From Burkholderiaceae bacterium (GTDB lineage Bacteria; Pseudomonadota; Gammaproteobacteria; Burkholderiales; Burkholderiaceae_C), in assembly GCA_024235895.1 (NCBI GenBank), contig JACKLM010000007.1, positions 62,001 to 126,000 of the forward strand: DNA of 64,000 nucleotides. The letters run 5' to 3'. Of the stretch, positions 43,960 to 52,990 are shown in pieces. The notes under the pieces are model-generated. The model searched no databases. It was not told the DNA's origin and saw only the letters and a program-made list of their open reading frames with translations. Numbering within the stretch: the first letter of the stretch is position 1; each line of letters starts with the position of its first letter. Position numbers and translations under genes: made by a program.

Positions 43960-46014
43960 GTGAGCTACGCCCTGTTCGACGACGCCGGCAAGTTCCACGC
44001 CGGCCGCGTGATGTCCGAGACCGACGCGTCGCTGCAGGTCGAGCTCGATTCGGGCCGGCGCGTCAAGGTCAAGGCCGCCAGCGTGCTGATGCGCTTCGAC
44101 CGCCCGGCGCCGGCCGAGCTGCTGGGCCGCGCGCAGGAGATGGCCGGCGAGATCGACCTCGACCTGGCGTGGCAGTTCGCGCCCGACGAGGAGTTCGGCT
44201 TCGCCGAGCTCGCGCGCGACTACTTCGGCGACAGCGCAGATGGCCCGCAGCAGGCGGCGGCGCTGCTGCGGCTGTTCGACGCCCCGCACTACTTCCGCCG
44301 CGCCGGCAAGGGGCGCTTCCGCAAGGCGCCGGAGGAGACCGTCAAGGCAGCGCTGGCGGCGATCGAGCGCAAGCAGCAGCTCGCGGCGCAGGTCGACGCC
44401 TGGGCCGACGAGCTCGTCGAGGGTCGTTGCCCGCCTCCGGTGCGCGAGCAGCTCTACCGCATCCTGTTCAAGCCGGACAAGAACGCGCCCGAGACCAAGG
44501 CCGTCGTGCAGGCGGCGCGGCAGTCGCAACGCGCTCCGCTGGAGCTGCTGCGCGCGGCCGGTGCGATCGACAGCCCCTACCAGCTCCACTGGCGGCGCTT
44601 CCTGTTCGAGCAGTTTCCGCGCGGCACCGGCTTCCCGCCGCTGCCCACACCGCCGGCGCCGGCCGACCTGCCGCTGGCGCCGGTGCGCGCGTTCTCGATC
44701 GACGATTCGCTGACGACCGAGATCGACGATGCGCTTTCGGTCACCGGGCTGGGCCAGGGCACGGTCGTGCTGGGCATCCACATCGCGGCGCCCGGGTTGG
44801 CGATCGAGCCCGGCTCGGCGCTCGACGAGGTCGCGCGCGAGCGGCTGTCCACCGTCTACCTGCCGGGCTGGAAGCTCACGATGCTGCCGCAGGCCGTGGT
44901 GCAGGCGTTCACGCTCGACGAGGGGCGCGACTGCCCGGCGCTCAGCCTGTACCTGACGATCGACGAGGCCACGCTCGAGATCCGCGGCACCGAGACGCGC
45001 ATCGAGCGCGTGCCGGTGGCGGCCAACCTGCGTCACGACGAGCTTGACGAGGTCATCACCGAGGCCAGCCTCGGCGGTGAGGCAGTGGCCGAGTACCCGT
45101 TCGCCGCCGAGCTCGCGTTCGCCTGGCGGCTGGCGCAGCAGCGCAAGCGCGAGCGCGAACGCGTGCGCGGCAAGCCCGAGGTCTTCGGCCGCCCCGACTA
45201 CGCATTCCGGCTCGTGGGCGACGGCACGCGCGAGCCCGACGGCAGCGAGACGGTCGCGATCACCGAACGCCGGCGCGGCGCGCCGCTGGACCTGATCGTC
45301 GCCGAGGCGATGATCCTGGCCAACAGCCACTGGGGAGGCTGGCTCGCCGAGCACGGCGTGCCCGGCATCTACCGCAGCCAGGCCAGCCTCGCGCCCGGCG
45401 TCAAGGTGCGCATGGGCAGCAAGCCCTTGCCGCACGCCGGCATGGGGGTGGCGCAGTACAGCTGGGCGACCTCGCCGCTGCGACGCTATGTCGACCTCGT
45501 CAACCAGTGGCAGATCATCGCCTGCGTGCGCCATGGCCGCACGGCGGCGCTGGCGGCGCCGTTCAAGCCCAAGGACGCGGCGCTGTTCGCGGTCATCTCG
45601 GCCTTCGACGCCGCCTACGCCGCGTACAACGGATTCCAGCGCGCGATCGAGCGCTTCTGGACCCTGCGCTGGCTGCAGCAGCAGGGCGTGGACGAGCTCG
45701 ACGCCGCGGTGATGGCCGGCGGCCTGGTGCGCGCGGAGTCGCTGCCGCTGGTCTTCCCGGTCGCGGGCACCGAATCGATGCCGCGCGGCACGCGTGTTCG
45801 CGTGCGCGTGGCGTCGATCGACCTGATGACGCTGGACGCGCACGGCACGCTGGTCGCGCGGCTCGAGGCCGAACCCGCGGGGCTCGCCGAGACCGAGGAG
45901 GCCGACGAGGCCGACGACGCGCCGCTCGCGGTCCCGCTGGCGATCGACCTCGACGACGACGCGCAGTCGCCGGCGCACGCAGCGCCTGCGGCCACGCAGC
46001 CCGCGGTCGGCTGA
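43960..46014 (+). CDS. RNB-family exoribonuclease (RNase II-like)
   Basis: 684-residue hydrolytic 3'-5' exoribonuclease. An unusual N-terminal region (about residues 1-220) replaces the canonical cold-shock domains; the RNB catalytic domain begins near 225 with FSIDDSLTTEIDDALSV (metal-binding Asp cluster) and continues through RSQASLAPGVKVRMGSK and YSWATSPLRRYVDLVNQ. A C-terminal S1-like region ends in an acidic tail. GTG start at 43960, preceded by AGGAC. It lacks the usual RNase R layout, so RNase II-like is the safest call. Confidence 0.87.
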   Translation: MSYALFDDAGKFHAGRVMSETDASLQVELDSGRRVKVKAASVLMRFDRPAPAELLGRAQEMAGEIDLDLAWQFAPDEEFGFAELARDYFGDSADGPQQAAALLRLFDAPHYFRRAGKGRFRKAPEETVKAALAAIERKQQLAAQVDAWADELVEGRCPPPVREQLYRILFKPDKNAPETKAVVQAARQSQRAPLELLRAAGAIDSPYQLHWRRFLFEQFPRGTGFPPLPTPPAPADLPLAPVRAFSIDDSLTTEIDDALSVTGLGQGTVVLGIHIAAPGLAIEPGSALDEVARERLSTVYLPGWKLTMLPQAVVQAFTLDEGRDCPALSLYLTIDEATLEIRGTETRIERVPVAANLRHDELDEVITEASLGGEAVAEYPFAAELAFAWRLAQQRKRERERVRGKPEVFGRPDYAFRLVGDGTREPDGSETVAITERRRGAPLDLIVAEAMILANSHWGGWLAEHGVPGIYRSQASLAPGVKVRMGSKPLPHAGMGVAQYSWATSPLRRYVDLVNQWQIIACVRHGRTAALAAPFKPKDAALFAVISAFDAAYAAYNGFQRAIERFWTLRWLQQQGVDELDAAVMAGGLVRAESLPLVFPVAGTESMPRGTRVRVRVASIDLMTLDAHGTLVARLEAEPAGLAETEEADEADDAPLAVPLAIDLDDDAQSPAHAAPAATQPAVG

Positions 46015-46106
46015 GGCGCTGGCGGGCGGCAGCGGGGACGCGGACGGCCGGCAGGTACGGGCGCATGGACGGGCGGCAAGCGGTCGGACGGGGGGGGCGC
46101 CGCGGC

Positions 46107-46994
46107 ATGGACTGGCGCGGCCTCGTCGAACGCATGGGGGGGCTGCACTGGGCGATGCTGATCTCGGCGGCGCTGCACGCTTCGCTGCTGACATTGCGGT
46201 TCGTCGACCCGCAGGCCGTGCACCGGGTCTTCGGCGACACGCCGCTGGAGGTCATCCTCGTCAACGCGCGCAGCGACGAGCAGCCTGCGAAGCCGCAGGC
46301 GATCGCGCAGGCCAGCCTCGCCGGCGGCGGCGAGGCCGAGCAGGGCCGCGCCACGTCGCCGCTGCCGCCGTCGCGCGCGTTCGAGCTCGGCGACGCGCCC
46401 GAGACCTCGCGGCGCCGGGTCGAGAATCTCGAGGCCGAGCAGCAGGCGCTGCTCGCCGCGCTGCGGCGCGAGATCGCGACGCTGCCGCCGCCCGATCCGC
46501 AGCGCGATCCGGGGTCTGTGCAGGAGCGCGCGCTGCAGGAGCGCCACCGCCAGCTGCTCGAGCAGCTGGCCGCGATCGAGCGCCGCATCAACCGCGAGAA
46601 CGCCCAGCCGCGGCGCCGCTACATCAGCCCGGCGACGCGCGAGGCGGTGTACGCGGTCTACTACGACCGCCTGCGCCGGCGGATCGAGGACCGCGGCACG
46701 CGCGACTTCCCCGAGGTCGGCGGGCGCAAGCTCTACGGCGAACTGACGATGAACCTGATCGTCGATGCCGCCGGCGGCGTCGTGCAGGCCGAGATCGTCC
46801 AGCCTTCGCACTCGCGGCTGCTCGACCAGCGTGCGGTCGCGATCGTCCGCGCGGCGGCGCCGTTCGGCATGTTCAGCGACGAGATGCTGCGCGAGGCGGA
46901 CCAGATCGTCGTCACCTCGCGCTTTCGCTTCACGCGCGAGGACGGGCTCGAGACCACGATGGGCGCCAGCCTCGCGGCGCCGGGGCTGCGCTGA
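46107..46994 (+). CDS. TonB-family energy transducer
   Basis: 295-residue protein with one N-terminal membrane helix (HWAMLISAALHASLLTLRF, about residues 12-30), a charged coiled-coil linker (about 105-160) instead of the usual proline-rich one, and a C-terminal TonB-like domain (YAVYYDRLRRRIEDRGTRDF ... GELTMNLIVDAAGGV ... AVAIVRAAAPFG). ATG 46107 is preferred because it directly precedes the membrane helix; ATG 46065 would add 14 residues across an 8-G tract. No exbBD is linked. Adjacent to aroE by 2 bases. Confidence 0.82.
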   Translation: MDWRGLVERMGGLHWAMLISAALHASLLTLRFVDPQAVHRVFGDTPLEVILVNARSDEQPAKPQAIAQASLAGGGEAEQGRATSPLPPSRAFELGDAPETSRRRVENLEAEQQALLAALRREIATLPPPDPQRDPGSVQERALQERHRQLLEQLAAIERRINRENAQPRRRYISPATREAVYAVYYDRLRRRIEDRGTRDFPEVGGRKLYGELTMNLIVDAAGGVVQAEIVQPSHSRLLDQRAVAIVRAAAPFGMFSDEMLREADQIVVTSRFRFTREDGLETTMGASLAAPGLR

Positions 46995-46996
46995 CG

Positions 46997-47890
46997 ATGG
47001 CCGCACCCGGCTCGTCGCCGCCCCCGGCACGCGACCCACGTGCGCACGAGGCTGCGCCCGACCGCTACGCGGTCGTCGGCAACCCGGTCGCGCACAGCCA
47101 GTCGCCGTTCATCCACGCCGCGTTCGCGCGCCAGACCGGGCAGGCGATCGTGTACGAGCGCGTGCTCGCGCCGCGGGACGGCTTCGCGGCCGCGGTGCGC
47201 GCCTTTGCCGATGCCGGCGGCCGCGGCTGCAACGTCACCGTGCCGTTCAAGTTCGAGGCCTGCGCGATCGCGCCGCGGCGCAGCGAGCGCGCGGCGCTGG
47301 CCGAGGCGGCCAACGTGCTGCGCTTCGATGCCGAGGGTTGGTGGGCCGACAACACCGACGGCGTCGGCCTGGTGCGCGACATCGAGCACACCGCGGGCGT
47401 GCCGCTGGCCGGGCGTCGCGTGCTGCTGGTCGGCGCCGGCGGGGCCGCGGCCGGCGTGCTGGGTCCGCTGCTGCAGGCGCGCCCGGCGGCGCTGTGGCTG
47501 GTCAACCGCAGCCCCGACCGCGCGCGCGCGCTGGCCGCGCGACACGCGGCGCTGGCCGCGACGCACGGCGTGACGATGGCCGCCGGCGGGCTGGACGACG
47601 CGCCCGCGGGATGCCACGTGGTCGTCAATGCCAGCGCCAGCAGCCTGCAGGGCCAGGCCAGCCCGGTGCAGGCACGCGTGCTCGCGCCCGGCGCGCTGGC
47701 GGTCGACCTCATGTACGGTGCCGCTGCCGAGCCCTTTCTCGAATGGGCGCGCGCCGCCGGGGCGGTCGCGCGCGACGGGCTCGGGATGCTGATCGAGCAG
47801 GCGGCGGAGTCCTTCTTCGACTGGCGCGGCGTGCGCCCGGATACGCGCCCGGTGCTGCAGGCGCTGCGCGCCCGGCTGGAGGCGTCCTGA
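46997..47890 (+). CDS. aroE: Shikimate dehydrogenase AroE
   Basis: 297-residue NADPH-dependent enzyme of aromatic amino-acid synthesis. YAVVGNPVAHSQSPFIHAAF binds shikimate, GCNVTVPFKFEA carries the catalytic Lys, ADNTDGVGLVRD the catalytic Asp region, and VLLVGAGGAAAGVLGPLL is the nucleotide-binding loop. The first 20 residues are proline-rich and probably unstructured. It follows the TonB-like gene closely and is followed by mtgA. Confidence 0.95.
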   Translation: MAAPGSSPPPARDPRAHEAAPDRYAVVGNPVAHSQSPFIHAAFARQTGQAIVYERVLAPRDGFAAAVRAFADAGGRGCNVTVPFKFEACAIAPRRSERAALAEAANVLRFDAEGWWADNTDGVGLVRDIEHTAGVPLAGRRVLLVGAGGAAAGVLGPLLQARPAALWLVNRSPDRARALAARHAALAATHGVTMAAGGLDDAPAGCHVVVNASASSLQGQASPVQARVLAPGALAVDLMYGAAAEPFLEWARAAGAVARDGLGMLIEQAAESFFDWRGVRPDTRPVLQALRARLEAS

Positions 47891-47922
47891 GCGCGATCGC
47901 GGGGGCCGGCCGCGGCGGCGCG

Positions 47923-48642
47923 GTGCGGCGGGCCTGGCGCGCGCTCGGCCGGCCGCTGGCGCTGCTGCTGCTCGGCGCGCTGGCGGTGCAATTGTCGTTG
48001 GCGCTCCGCATCGCGCTGATGGCCTGGGTCGACCCGGCGTCGACCACCTTCCAGCGCAGCGCCGCGTGGGAGCTCGTCCGCACGGGCGAGCTCGGCGGCT
48101 GGCGCCGGCAGTGGCGGCCTTACGAGGCGATCGCCGTCGCGCTCAAGCGCGCCGTCGTCGCGAGCGAGGACAGCGGCTTTGTCGAGCACCGTGGCATCGA
48201 CCTCGAGGCCCTCGAGTCCGCGTGGCGGGTCAACCAGCGACGCGCGGCACGCCAGCGCCCCGACGCCGCGCCGCGGCTGCGCGGCGGCTCGACGATCACG
48301 CAGCAGCTGGCCAAGAACCTGCTGCTGTCCGGCGAGCGCACGCTGCTGCGCAAGGCGCAGGAGGCGCTGCTCGCGCTGTGGCTGGAGGCGCTGCTCGACA
48401 AGCGTCGCATCCTGGAGATCTACCTCAACCACGTCGAGTGGGGGCGCGGCGTCTACGGCGCGCAGGCGGCGGCGCGGCAGCATTTCGGCATCGACGCGGC
48501 ACGGCTGGGCGAACAGGCCGCGGCGCGGCTGGCGGTCATGCTGCCGGCGCCGCGGCGCTTCGAGCGCCATCCCGCCTCGCCCTACCTGCTCGATCGCGCG
48601 GCGACCGTGCGCGCACGCATGGCCGCGGTCCGCATCCCGTGA
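47923..48642 (+). CDS. mtgA: Monofunctional peptidoglycan glycosyltransferase MtgA
   Basis: 239-residue GT51 enzyme that polymerises lipid II. One N-terminal membrane helix (LALLLLGALAVQLSLALRI), then GT51 motifs: SEDSGFVEHRGID with catalytic Glu, GGSTITQQLAKNLLL, RKAQEALLALWLE and KRRILEIYLNHVEWGRGVYG. GTG 47923 (VRRAWRALGRP) gives the usual length; an upstream CTG overlapping the aroE stop is possible but unlikely. aroE-mtgA adjacency is common in betaproteobacteria. Confidence 0.93.
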   Translation: MRRAWRALGRPLALLLLGALAVQLSLALRIALMAWVDPASTTFQRSAAWELVRTGELGGWRRQWRPYEAIAVALKRAVVASEDSGFVEHRGIDLEALESAWRVNQRRAARQRPDAAPRLRGGSTITQQLAKNLLLSGERTLLRKAQEALLALWLEALLDKRRILEIYLNHVEWGRGVYGAQAAARQHFGIDAARLGEQAAARLAVMLPAPRRFERHPASPYLLDRAATVRARMAAVRIP

Positions 48643-48691
48643 CGGCGTCCGGCGCTGGGCGCCGACGCGTTGATGCGATCATCGGGCCGCG

Positions 48692-49309
48692 ATGAACGAC
48701 GATACCGCTGCCCTGGCCGCCGCCGCCGCCGTGCTGGTCGCCGAAGAGGGGCTCGAGTATGCCGAGGCCAAGCGCAAGGCCGCGCGCGCGGCCGGGCGGC
48801 GCGGTGCGCGCCGCATCGAGCTGCCGTCCGACGAGGCGGTCGAGGAGGCCGTGCGCGAGCACCTCGCGGTCTTCCACGCCGACACCCAGCCGGCCGAGCT
48901 GCGCGCGCTGCGCGAGCTGGCACTGAGCTGGCTCGAGCGCCTGGCGCCGCTGCGCCCGCACCTCGCCGGTGCGGCCTGGCGCGGCACCGCGACGCGGCGC
49001 TCGGCCTTGCGCATCGACCTGTACTGCGACGATCCGAAGATGGCCGAGATCGAGCTGCTCAACCTGCGCGAGGGCTTCGAGCCCGCCAGCCAGTCGCGTC
49101 CCGGCGCCGAGCCGCTCGTCGTCTGGTCCGCCGCCGTGCCGTGCCGCGCGCTGGGCGAGCCGGTGACGCTGCACCTGCTGGTGCACGACGCCGTCGCGCA
49201 GCGCGGCGCGCTACAGCCCGATGCGCGTGGCCGCCCCTGGCGCGGCGACGCTGCCGCGCTGCGGCGACTGCTGGACGCCGAGACCGGGGTCGCGGAGGTG
49301 GCGCCGTGA
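48692..49309 (+). CDS. Conserved protein of unknown function
   Basis: 205-residue soluble protein. An alanine-rich helical start (about 1-50) leads into a conserved-looking region: LRALRELALSWLERLAPLRPHLAGAAWRGTATRRS then LRIDLYCDDPKMAEIELLN, and LHLLVHDAVAQRGALQPDA. From memory, similar proteins occur between mtgA and tlpA-like genes in Burkholderiales. The G-T-A-T-R-x-S and LYCDD pattern is reminiscent of a nucleotidyltransferase-type fold, but I cannot assign a function. It overlaps the next gene by GTGA. Confidence 0.7.
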   Translation: MNDDTAALAAAAAVLVAEEGLEYAEAKRKAARAAGRRGARRIELPSDEAVEEAVREHLAVFHADTQPAELRALRELALSWLERLAPLRPHLAGAAWRGTATRRSALRIDLYCDDPKMAEIELLNLREGFEPASQSRPGAEPLVVWSAAVPCRALGEPVTLHLLVHDAVAQRGALQPDARGRPWRGDAAALRRLLDAETGVAEVAP

Positions 49310-49815
49310 CGCGCAGGGCATGGCTGTTCGGCGCGGCGGCGGGGCTCGCGGCACTCGCCGGGGTCGGCGGCGCGTTGTGGCACGACCAGCGTCGCCGCCC
49401 CGAGCAAGGCTGGTGGGACCGCCGCTTCGCGACCCCCGAGGGCGGTGAACTGGCGCTGGCCGACCACCGGGGGCGCATGCTGCTGCTCAACTTCTGGGCC
49501 ACCTGGTGCCCGCCCTGCGTGCGCGAGATGCCGCTGCTGGACCGTTTCCACCAGGCGCAGCGCGCGCGCGGATGGCAGGTGCTGGGCCTGGCGATCGACG
49601 GCCCGCTGCAGGTCGGCGAATTCCTGCAGCGGTCGCCGGTCTCGTACCCGATCGCGATCGGCGGGGCCGACGGCATGCGCATCGTGCGCGATCTCGGCAA
49701 CGCCGGCGGCGGGCTGCCGTACTCGGTGCTGTTCGACCGCAGCGGGCGCGTCGTCCGCAGTCATCTGGGCGAGCTGACCGAGGCGATGCTGGCGCAATGG
49801 GCGCGTCAGGGCTGA
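49306..49815 (+). CDS. TlpA/ResA-like membrane-anchored thioredoxin
   Basis: 169-residue periplasmic thiol-disulfide reductase. N-terminal anchor (AWLFGAAAGLAALAGVGGAL), then a thioredoxin fold with active site NFWATWCPPCVREMP, the WCPPC of TlpA/ResA proteins, and cis-proline region GLPYSVLFD. Likely roles include cytochrome c maturation or envelope thiol repair. GTG start overlaps the upstream stop. No aroQ gene follows it, in contrast to what I recall for many relatives. Confidence 0.87.
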   Translation: MTRRAWLFGAAAGLAALAGVGGALWHDQRRRPEQGWWDRRFATPEGGELALADHRGRMLLLNFWATWCPPCVREMPLLDRFHQAQRARGWQVLGLAIDGPLQVGEFLQRSPVSYPIAIGGADGMRIVRDLGNAGGGLPYSVLFDRSGRVVRSHLGELTEAMLAQWARQG

Positions 49816-50125
49816 ACGGACGCTCGGCCGGCTTCTCGCGCGACCCCTCGCGCGGTGGCGAGGCGCCCCAGCCGGCCGCGATCATGAGGGAAATCGCTCA
49901 AATGCGCTCAAGCAGGCCCTATTTGCCTTCAAATGATCCCATCGCGCGGCGATTCGCGTAGAATCCAGGCCCATTGAAACCGCCGCGAGCAGCCTGGCGC
50001 GGATCCGGCAGCGGACCGGATGATGCCACGGGAGCGGGCTGCCCGATCCAGCAAGCGATGCCGTCCATGCGGGCCGGCGCGCGAACGCGTGCCGGGCCCT
50101 TGCGGGCATCCGGGCGAGGGACACG
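49816..50125. other. Intergenic region upstream of accB
   Basis: 310 bases without a convincing gene. The part 49885-49945 is markedly AT-richer than its surroundings, and TAGAAT (49959-49964) could be a -10 box for accBC, though no good -35 is seen. The accB leader would then be about 155 bases. No ribosome-binding site is clear beyond GAGGGA before the ATG. Confidence 0.4.
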
Positions 50126-50566
50126 ATGGACCTGCGCAAACTCAAGACCCTGGTCGACCTGGTCTCGGAATCGAACATCTCGGAGCTCGAGATCACCGAA
50201 GCCGAAGGCAAGGTCCGCATTGTCAAGGCGGCGCCCGCGCCGGCAGCCGCACCCGCTGCCGCGGCCCCCGTGGTCGCGGTCGCACCACCGTCGGCGGCGA
50301 TGGCCGCGGCCACCCCGGCGCCCGCACCGGCAGGCAGGCTGATCAAGTCGCCGATGGTGGGCACCTTCTACCGTGCCGCCAGCCCCGGCGCCAAACCCTT
50401 CATCGAGCTCGGCAGCGAGGTCAAGGAGGGTGACCCGGTGTGCATCGTCGAGGCGATGAAGATCATGAACGAGATCGAGGCCGACTGCGCCGGGCGCGTC
50501 GTCGAGATCCTGTGCGAGAACGGGCAGGCGGTCGAGTTCGGCCAGCCGCTGTTCGTGCTCGAGTGA
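50126..50566 (+). CDS. accB: Biotin carboxyl carrier protein AccB
   Basis: 146-residue biotin carrier of acetyl-CoA carboxylase. N-terminal MDLRKLKTLVDLVSESNISE, an A/P-rich linker (about 37-70), and the biotinyl domain with PMVGTFYRAASPGAKPF (thumb region) and the biotin-accepting Lys in EAMKIMNEIE. Length normal. First gene of accBC. Confidence 0.97.
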   Translation: MDLRKLKTLVDLVSESNISELEITEAEGKVRIVKAAPAPAAAPAAAAPVVAVAPPSAAMAAATPAPAPAGRLIKSPMVGTFYRAASPGAKPFIELGSEVKEGDPVCIVEAMKIMNEIEADCAGRVVEILCENGQAVEFGQPLFVLE

Positions 50567-50693
50567 GCGCCCGCCACGTGGCCGCCGCAGCCGGTCGGCG
50601 TCGCCGCCGTGCCCTGGCCGTCGCGCCGGCACCCGGCGCCGGCCGCATGGCGGCATCGGGCGCCCCACGCTGAGCCCGGCCGGGCCGAACGCC

Positions 50694-52043
50694 ATGTTCA
50701 AGAAGATCCTGATCGCCAACCGGGGTGAGATCGCGCTGCGCATCCAGCGCGCCTGCCGCGAGATGGGCATCCAGTCGGTCGTCGTCTACTCCGAGGCCGA
50801 CCGCGAGGCCAAGTACGTCAAGCTCGCCGACGAGGCGGTGTGCATCGGCCCGCCGCCGTCGGCGCAGAGCTACCTCAACATGCCGGCGATCATCGCCACC
50901 GCCGAGGTCACCGACGCCGAGGCGATCCACCCCGGCTACGGCTTCCTGAGCGAGAACGCCGACTTCGCCGAGCGGGTCGAGCGCAGCGGCTTCGTCTTCA
51001 TCGGGCCGACGCCCGAGGCGATCCGGCTGATGGGCGACAAGGTCTCGGCCAAGCAGGCGATGGTGCGCGCCGGCGTGCCCTGCGTGCCGGGATCCGACGG
51101 CGAGCTGCCCGAGGACCCGAAGGAGATCCTGCGCATCGCGCGCGCCGTCGGCTACCCCGTCATCGTCAAGGCCGCCGGCGGCGGCGGCGGGCGCGGCATG
51201 CGGGTCGTCCACACCGAGGCGGCGCTGCTCAACGCCGTGCAGACGACGCGCGCCGAGGCCGGCGCGGCCTTCGGCAACCCCGCCGTCTACCTGGAGCGCT
51301 TCCTCGAGAACCCGCGCCACGTCGAGATCCAGGTGATGGCCGACAGCCAGCGCAACGCGGTCTGGCTCGGCGAGCGCGACTGCTCGATGCAGCGGCGGCA
51401 CCAGAAGATCATCGAGGAGGCGCCGGCGCCCGGCATCCCGCGCCGCCTCGTCGAGCGCATCGGCGACCGCTGCGCGGCGGCGTGCAAGAAGATCGGCTAC
51501 CGCGGCGCGGGCACGTTCGAGTTCCTGTACGAGGGCGGCGAGTTCTACTTCATCGAGATGAACACGCGGGTGCAGGTCGAGCACCCGGTGACCGAGATGG
51601 TCACCGGGATCGACATCGTGCAGATGCAGATCCGGGTCGCGGCGGGCGAGAAGCTGCCGTTCACGCAGCGCCAGATCGCGCTGCGCGGGCACGCGATCGA
51701 GTGCCGCGTCAACGCCGAGGACCCGTACCGCTTCGTGCCCTCGCCCGGGCGCGTCACGATGTGGCATCCACCGGGCGGTCCCGGGGTGCGCGTGGACTCG
51801 CATGTCTACACCAACTACGTCGTGCCGTCGAACTACGACTCGATGATCGGCAAGATCATCGTCCACGGCGATACGCGCGAGCAGGCGCTGGCGCGCATGC
51901 GCACCGCGCTGCAGGAGACGGTCGTCGAGGGCATCCAGACCAACGTGGCGCTGCACCGCGAGCTGATGGTCGATGCCAAGTTCGTCGAGGGCGGCACCAG
52001 CATCCACTACCTGGAAGGCTGGCTCGCGCAGCACCGGCGCTGA
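50694..52043 (+). CDS. accC: Biotin carboxylase AccC
   Basis: 449-residue ATP-grasp enzyme that carboxylates biotin on AccB, the first half-reaction of fatty-acid synthesis. MFKKILIANRGEIALRIQRA at the start, ATP-grasp glycine loop KAAGGGGGRGMRVV, FIEMNTRVQVEHPVTEMVTG with catalytic residues, and the C-terminal closing domain. 127 bases separate it from accB, filled with GC-rich sequence without a gene. Confidence 0.98.
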   Translation: MFKKILIANRGEIALRIQRACREMGIQSVVVYSEADREAKYVKLADEAVCIGPPPSAQSYLNMPAIIATAEVTDAEAIHPGYGFLSENADFAERVERSGFVFIGPTPEAIRLMGDKVSAKQAMVRAGVPCVPGSDGELPEDPKEILRIARAVGYPVIVKAAGGGGGRGMRVVHTEAALLNAVQTTRAEAGAAFGNPAVYLERFLENPRHVEIQVMADSQRNAVWLGERDCSMQRRHQKIIEEAPAPGIPRRLVERIGDRCAAACKKIGYRGAGTFEFLYEGGEFYFIEMNTRVQVEHPVTEMVTGIDIVQMQIRVAAGEKLPFTQRQIALRGHAIECRVNAEDPYRFVPSPGRVTMWHPPGGPGVRVDSHVYTNYVVPSNYDSMIGKIIVHGDTREQALARMRTALQETVVEGIQTNVALHRELMVDAKFVEGGTSIHYLEGWLAQHRR

Positions 52044-52066
52044 GTACCAGGCACGGGGCGCCGACG

Positions 52067-52990
52067 ATGTTCGAGCTCGTGCTGAGGGTGCCGCAGGCGC
52101 GGGTCGAGCCGCTGTCGGACGCGCTGGTCGACGAGCTCGGCGCGCTGGCGGTCTCGGTCGAGGATGCCGATGCCGGCACCGGTGCCGAGCACGCCTTGTT
52201 CGGCGAGCCGGGCATGCCGGCGCCGGCGCCGGGCTGGGCGCGCTCGACGCTGGTGGCGCTGTTCGACGACGAGGCGTCGGCCGACGCGGCGGCGGCACGG
52301 CTGCTCGCCGAGCATGGCGCGGCGGCGGCCGACGGCGGCCTGGCGCTGCAGGCGATGCGCGAGCTGCCCGACCAGGACTGGGTGCGGCTGACGCAGTCGC
52401 AGTTCGATCCGGTCGCGATCACCGAGCGCTTCTGGGTCGTCCCGAGCTGGCACGCGGTGCCGGCGCAGGCCGAGCGTGCGATCCGGCTCGACCCGGGGCT
52501 GGCCTTCGGCACCGGCACCCATCCGACGACGCGCATGTGCCTGCGCTGGATCGCGCGCCACGCCGATGCGCTGGCGCCGGGCTGGGAGCGCGTGCTCGAC
52601 TACGGCTGCGGCTCGGGCATCCTCGCGATCGGGGCCGCGCTGCACGGTGCGCGTGGCATCGACGCGGTCGACATCGACCCGACGGCGGTGGCCGCGACCG
52701 ACGCCAATGCCGCCGCGAACGGCGTGGCGCTGCGCGCCGGCGCGCCCGGGCTCGCCGCGGGCGAGTACCCGCTGGTGCTGGCCAACATCCTGGCCACCCC
52801 GCTGAAGCTGCTGGCGCCGCTGCTGGCCTCCCATCTCGCGCCGGGGGGCTGGCTGGTCCTGGCCGGGATCCTGGCGCGCCAGGCCGGCGAGCTGGAATCC
52901 GCCTACGCGCCCGCGCTGACGCTGGCGGTCGACGACGAGGAGGACGGCTGGGTGCTGATGACGGCGCAGCGCCCGGCCGCGGTGGCGTGA
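52067..52990 (+). CDS. prmA: Ribosomal protein L11 methyltransferase PrmA
   Basis: 307-residue SAM-dependent enzyme trimethylating ribosomal protein L11. N-terminal substrate-recognition domain (about 1-115) followed by the methyltransferase core: LDPGLAFGTGTHPTTRMCL, SAM motif I VLDYGCGSGILAIGA, motif II VDIDPTAV and motif IV LANILATPLKLLAPLL. ATG 52067 is preceded by a weak site; it matches the family N-terminus MFELVLRVP. Stop overlaps the next start (GTGA). The accC-prmA order is conserved. Confidence 0.96.
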   Translation: MFELVLRVPQARVEPLSDALVDELGALAVSVEDADAGTGAEHALFGEPGMPAPAPGWARSTLVALFDDEASADAAAARLLAEHGAAAADGGLALQAMRELPDQDWVRLTQSQFDPVAITERFWVVPSWHAVPAQAERAIRLDPGLAFGTGTHPTTRMCLRWIARHADALAPGWERVLDYGCGSGILAIGAALHGARGIDAVDIDPTAVAATDANAAANGVALRAGAPGLAAGEYPLVLANILATPLKLLAPLLASHLAPGGWLVLAGILARQAGELESAYAPALTLAVDDEEDGWVLMTAQRPAAVA

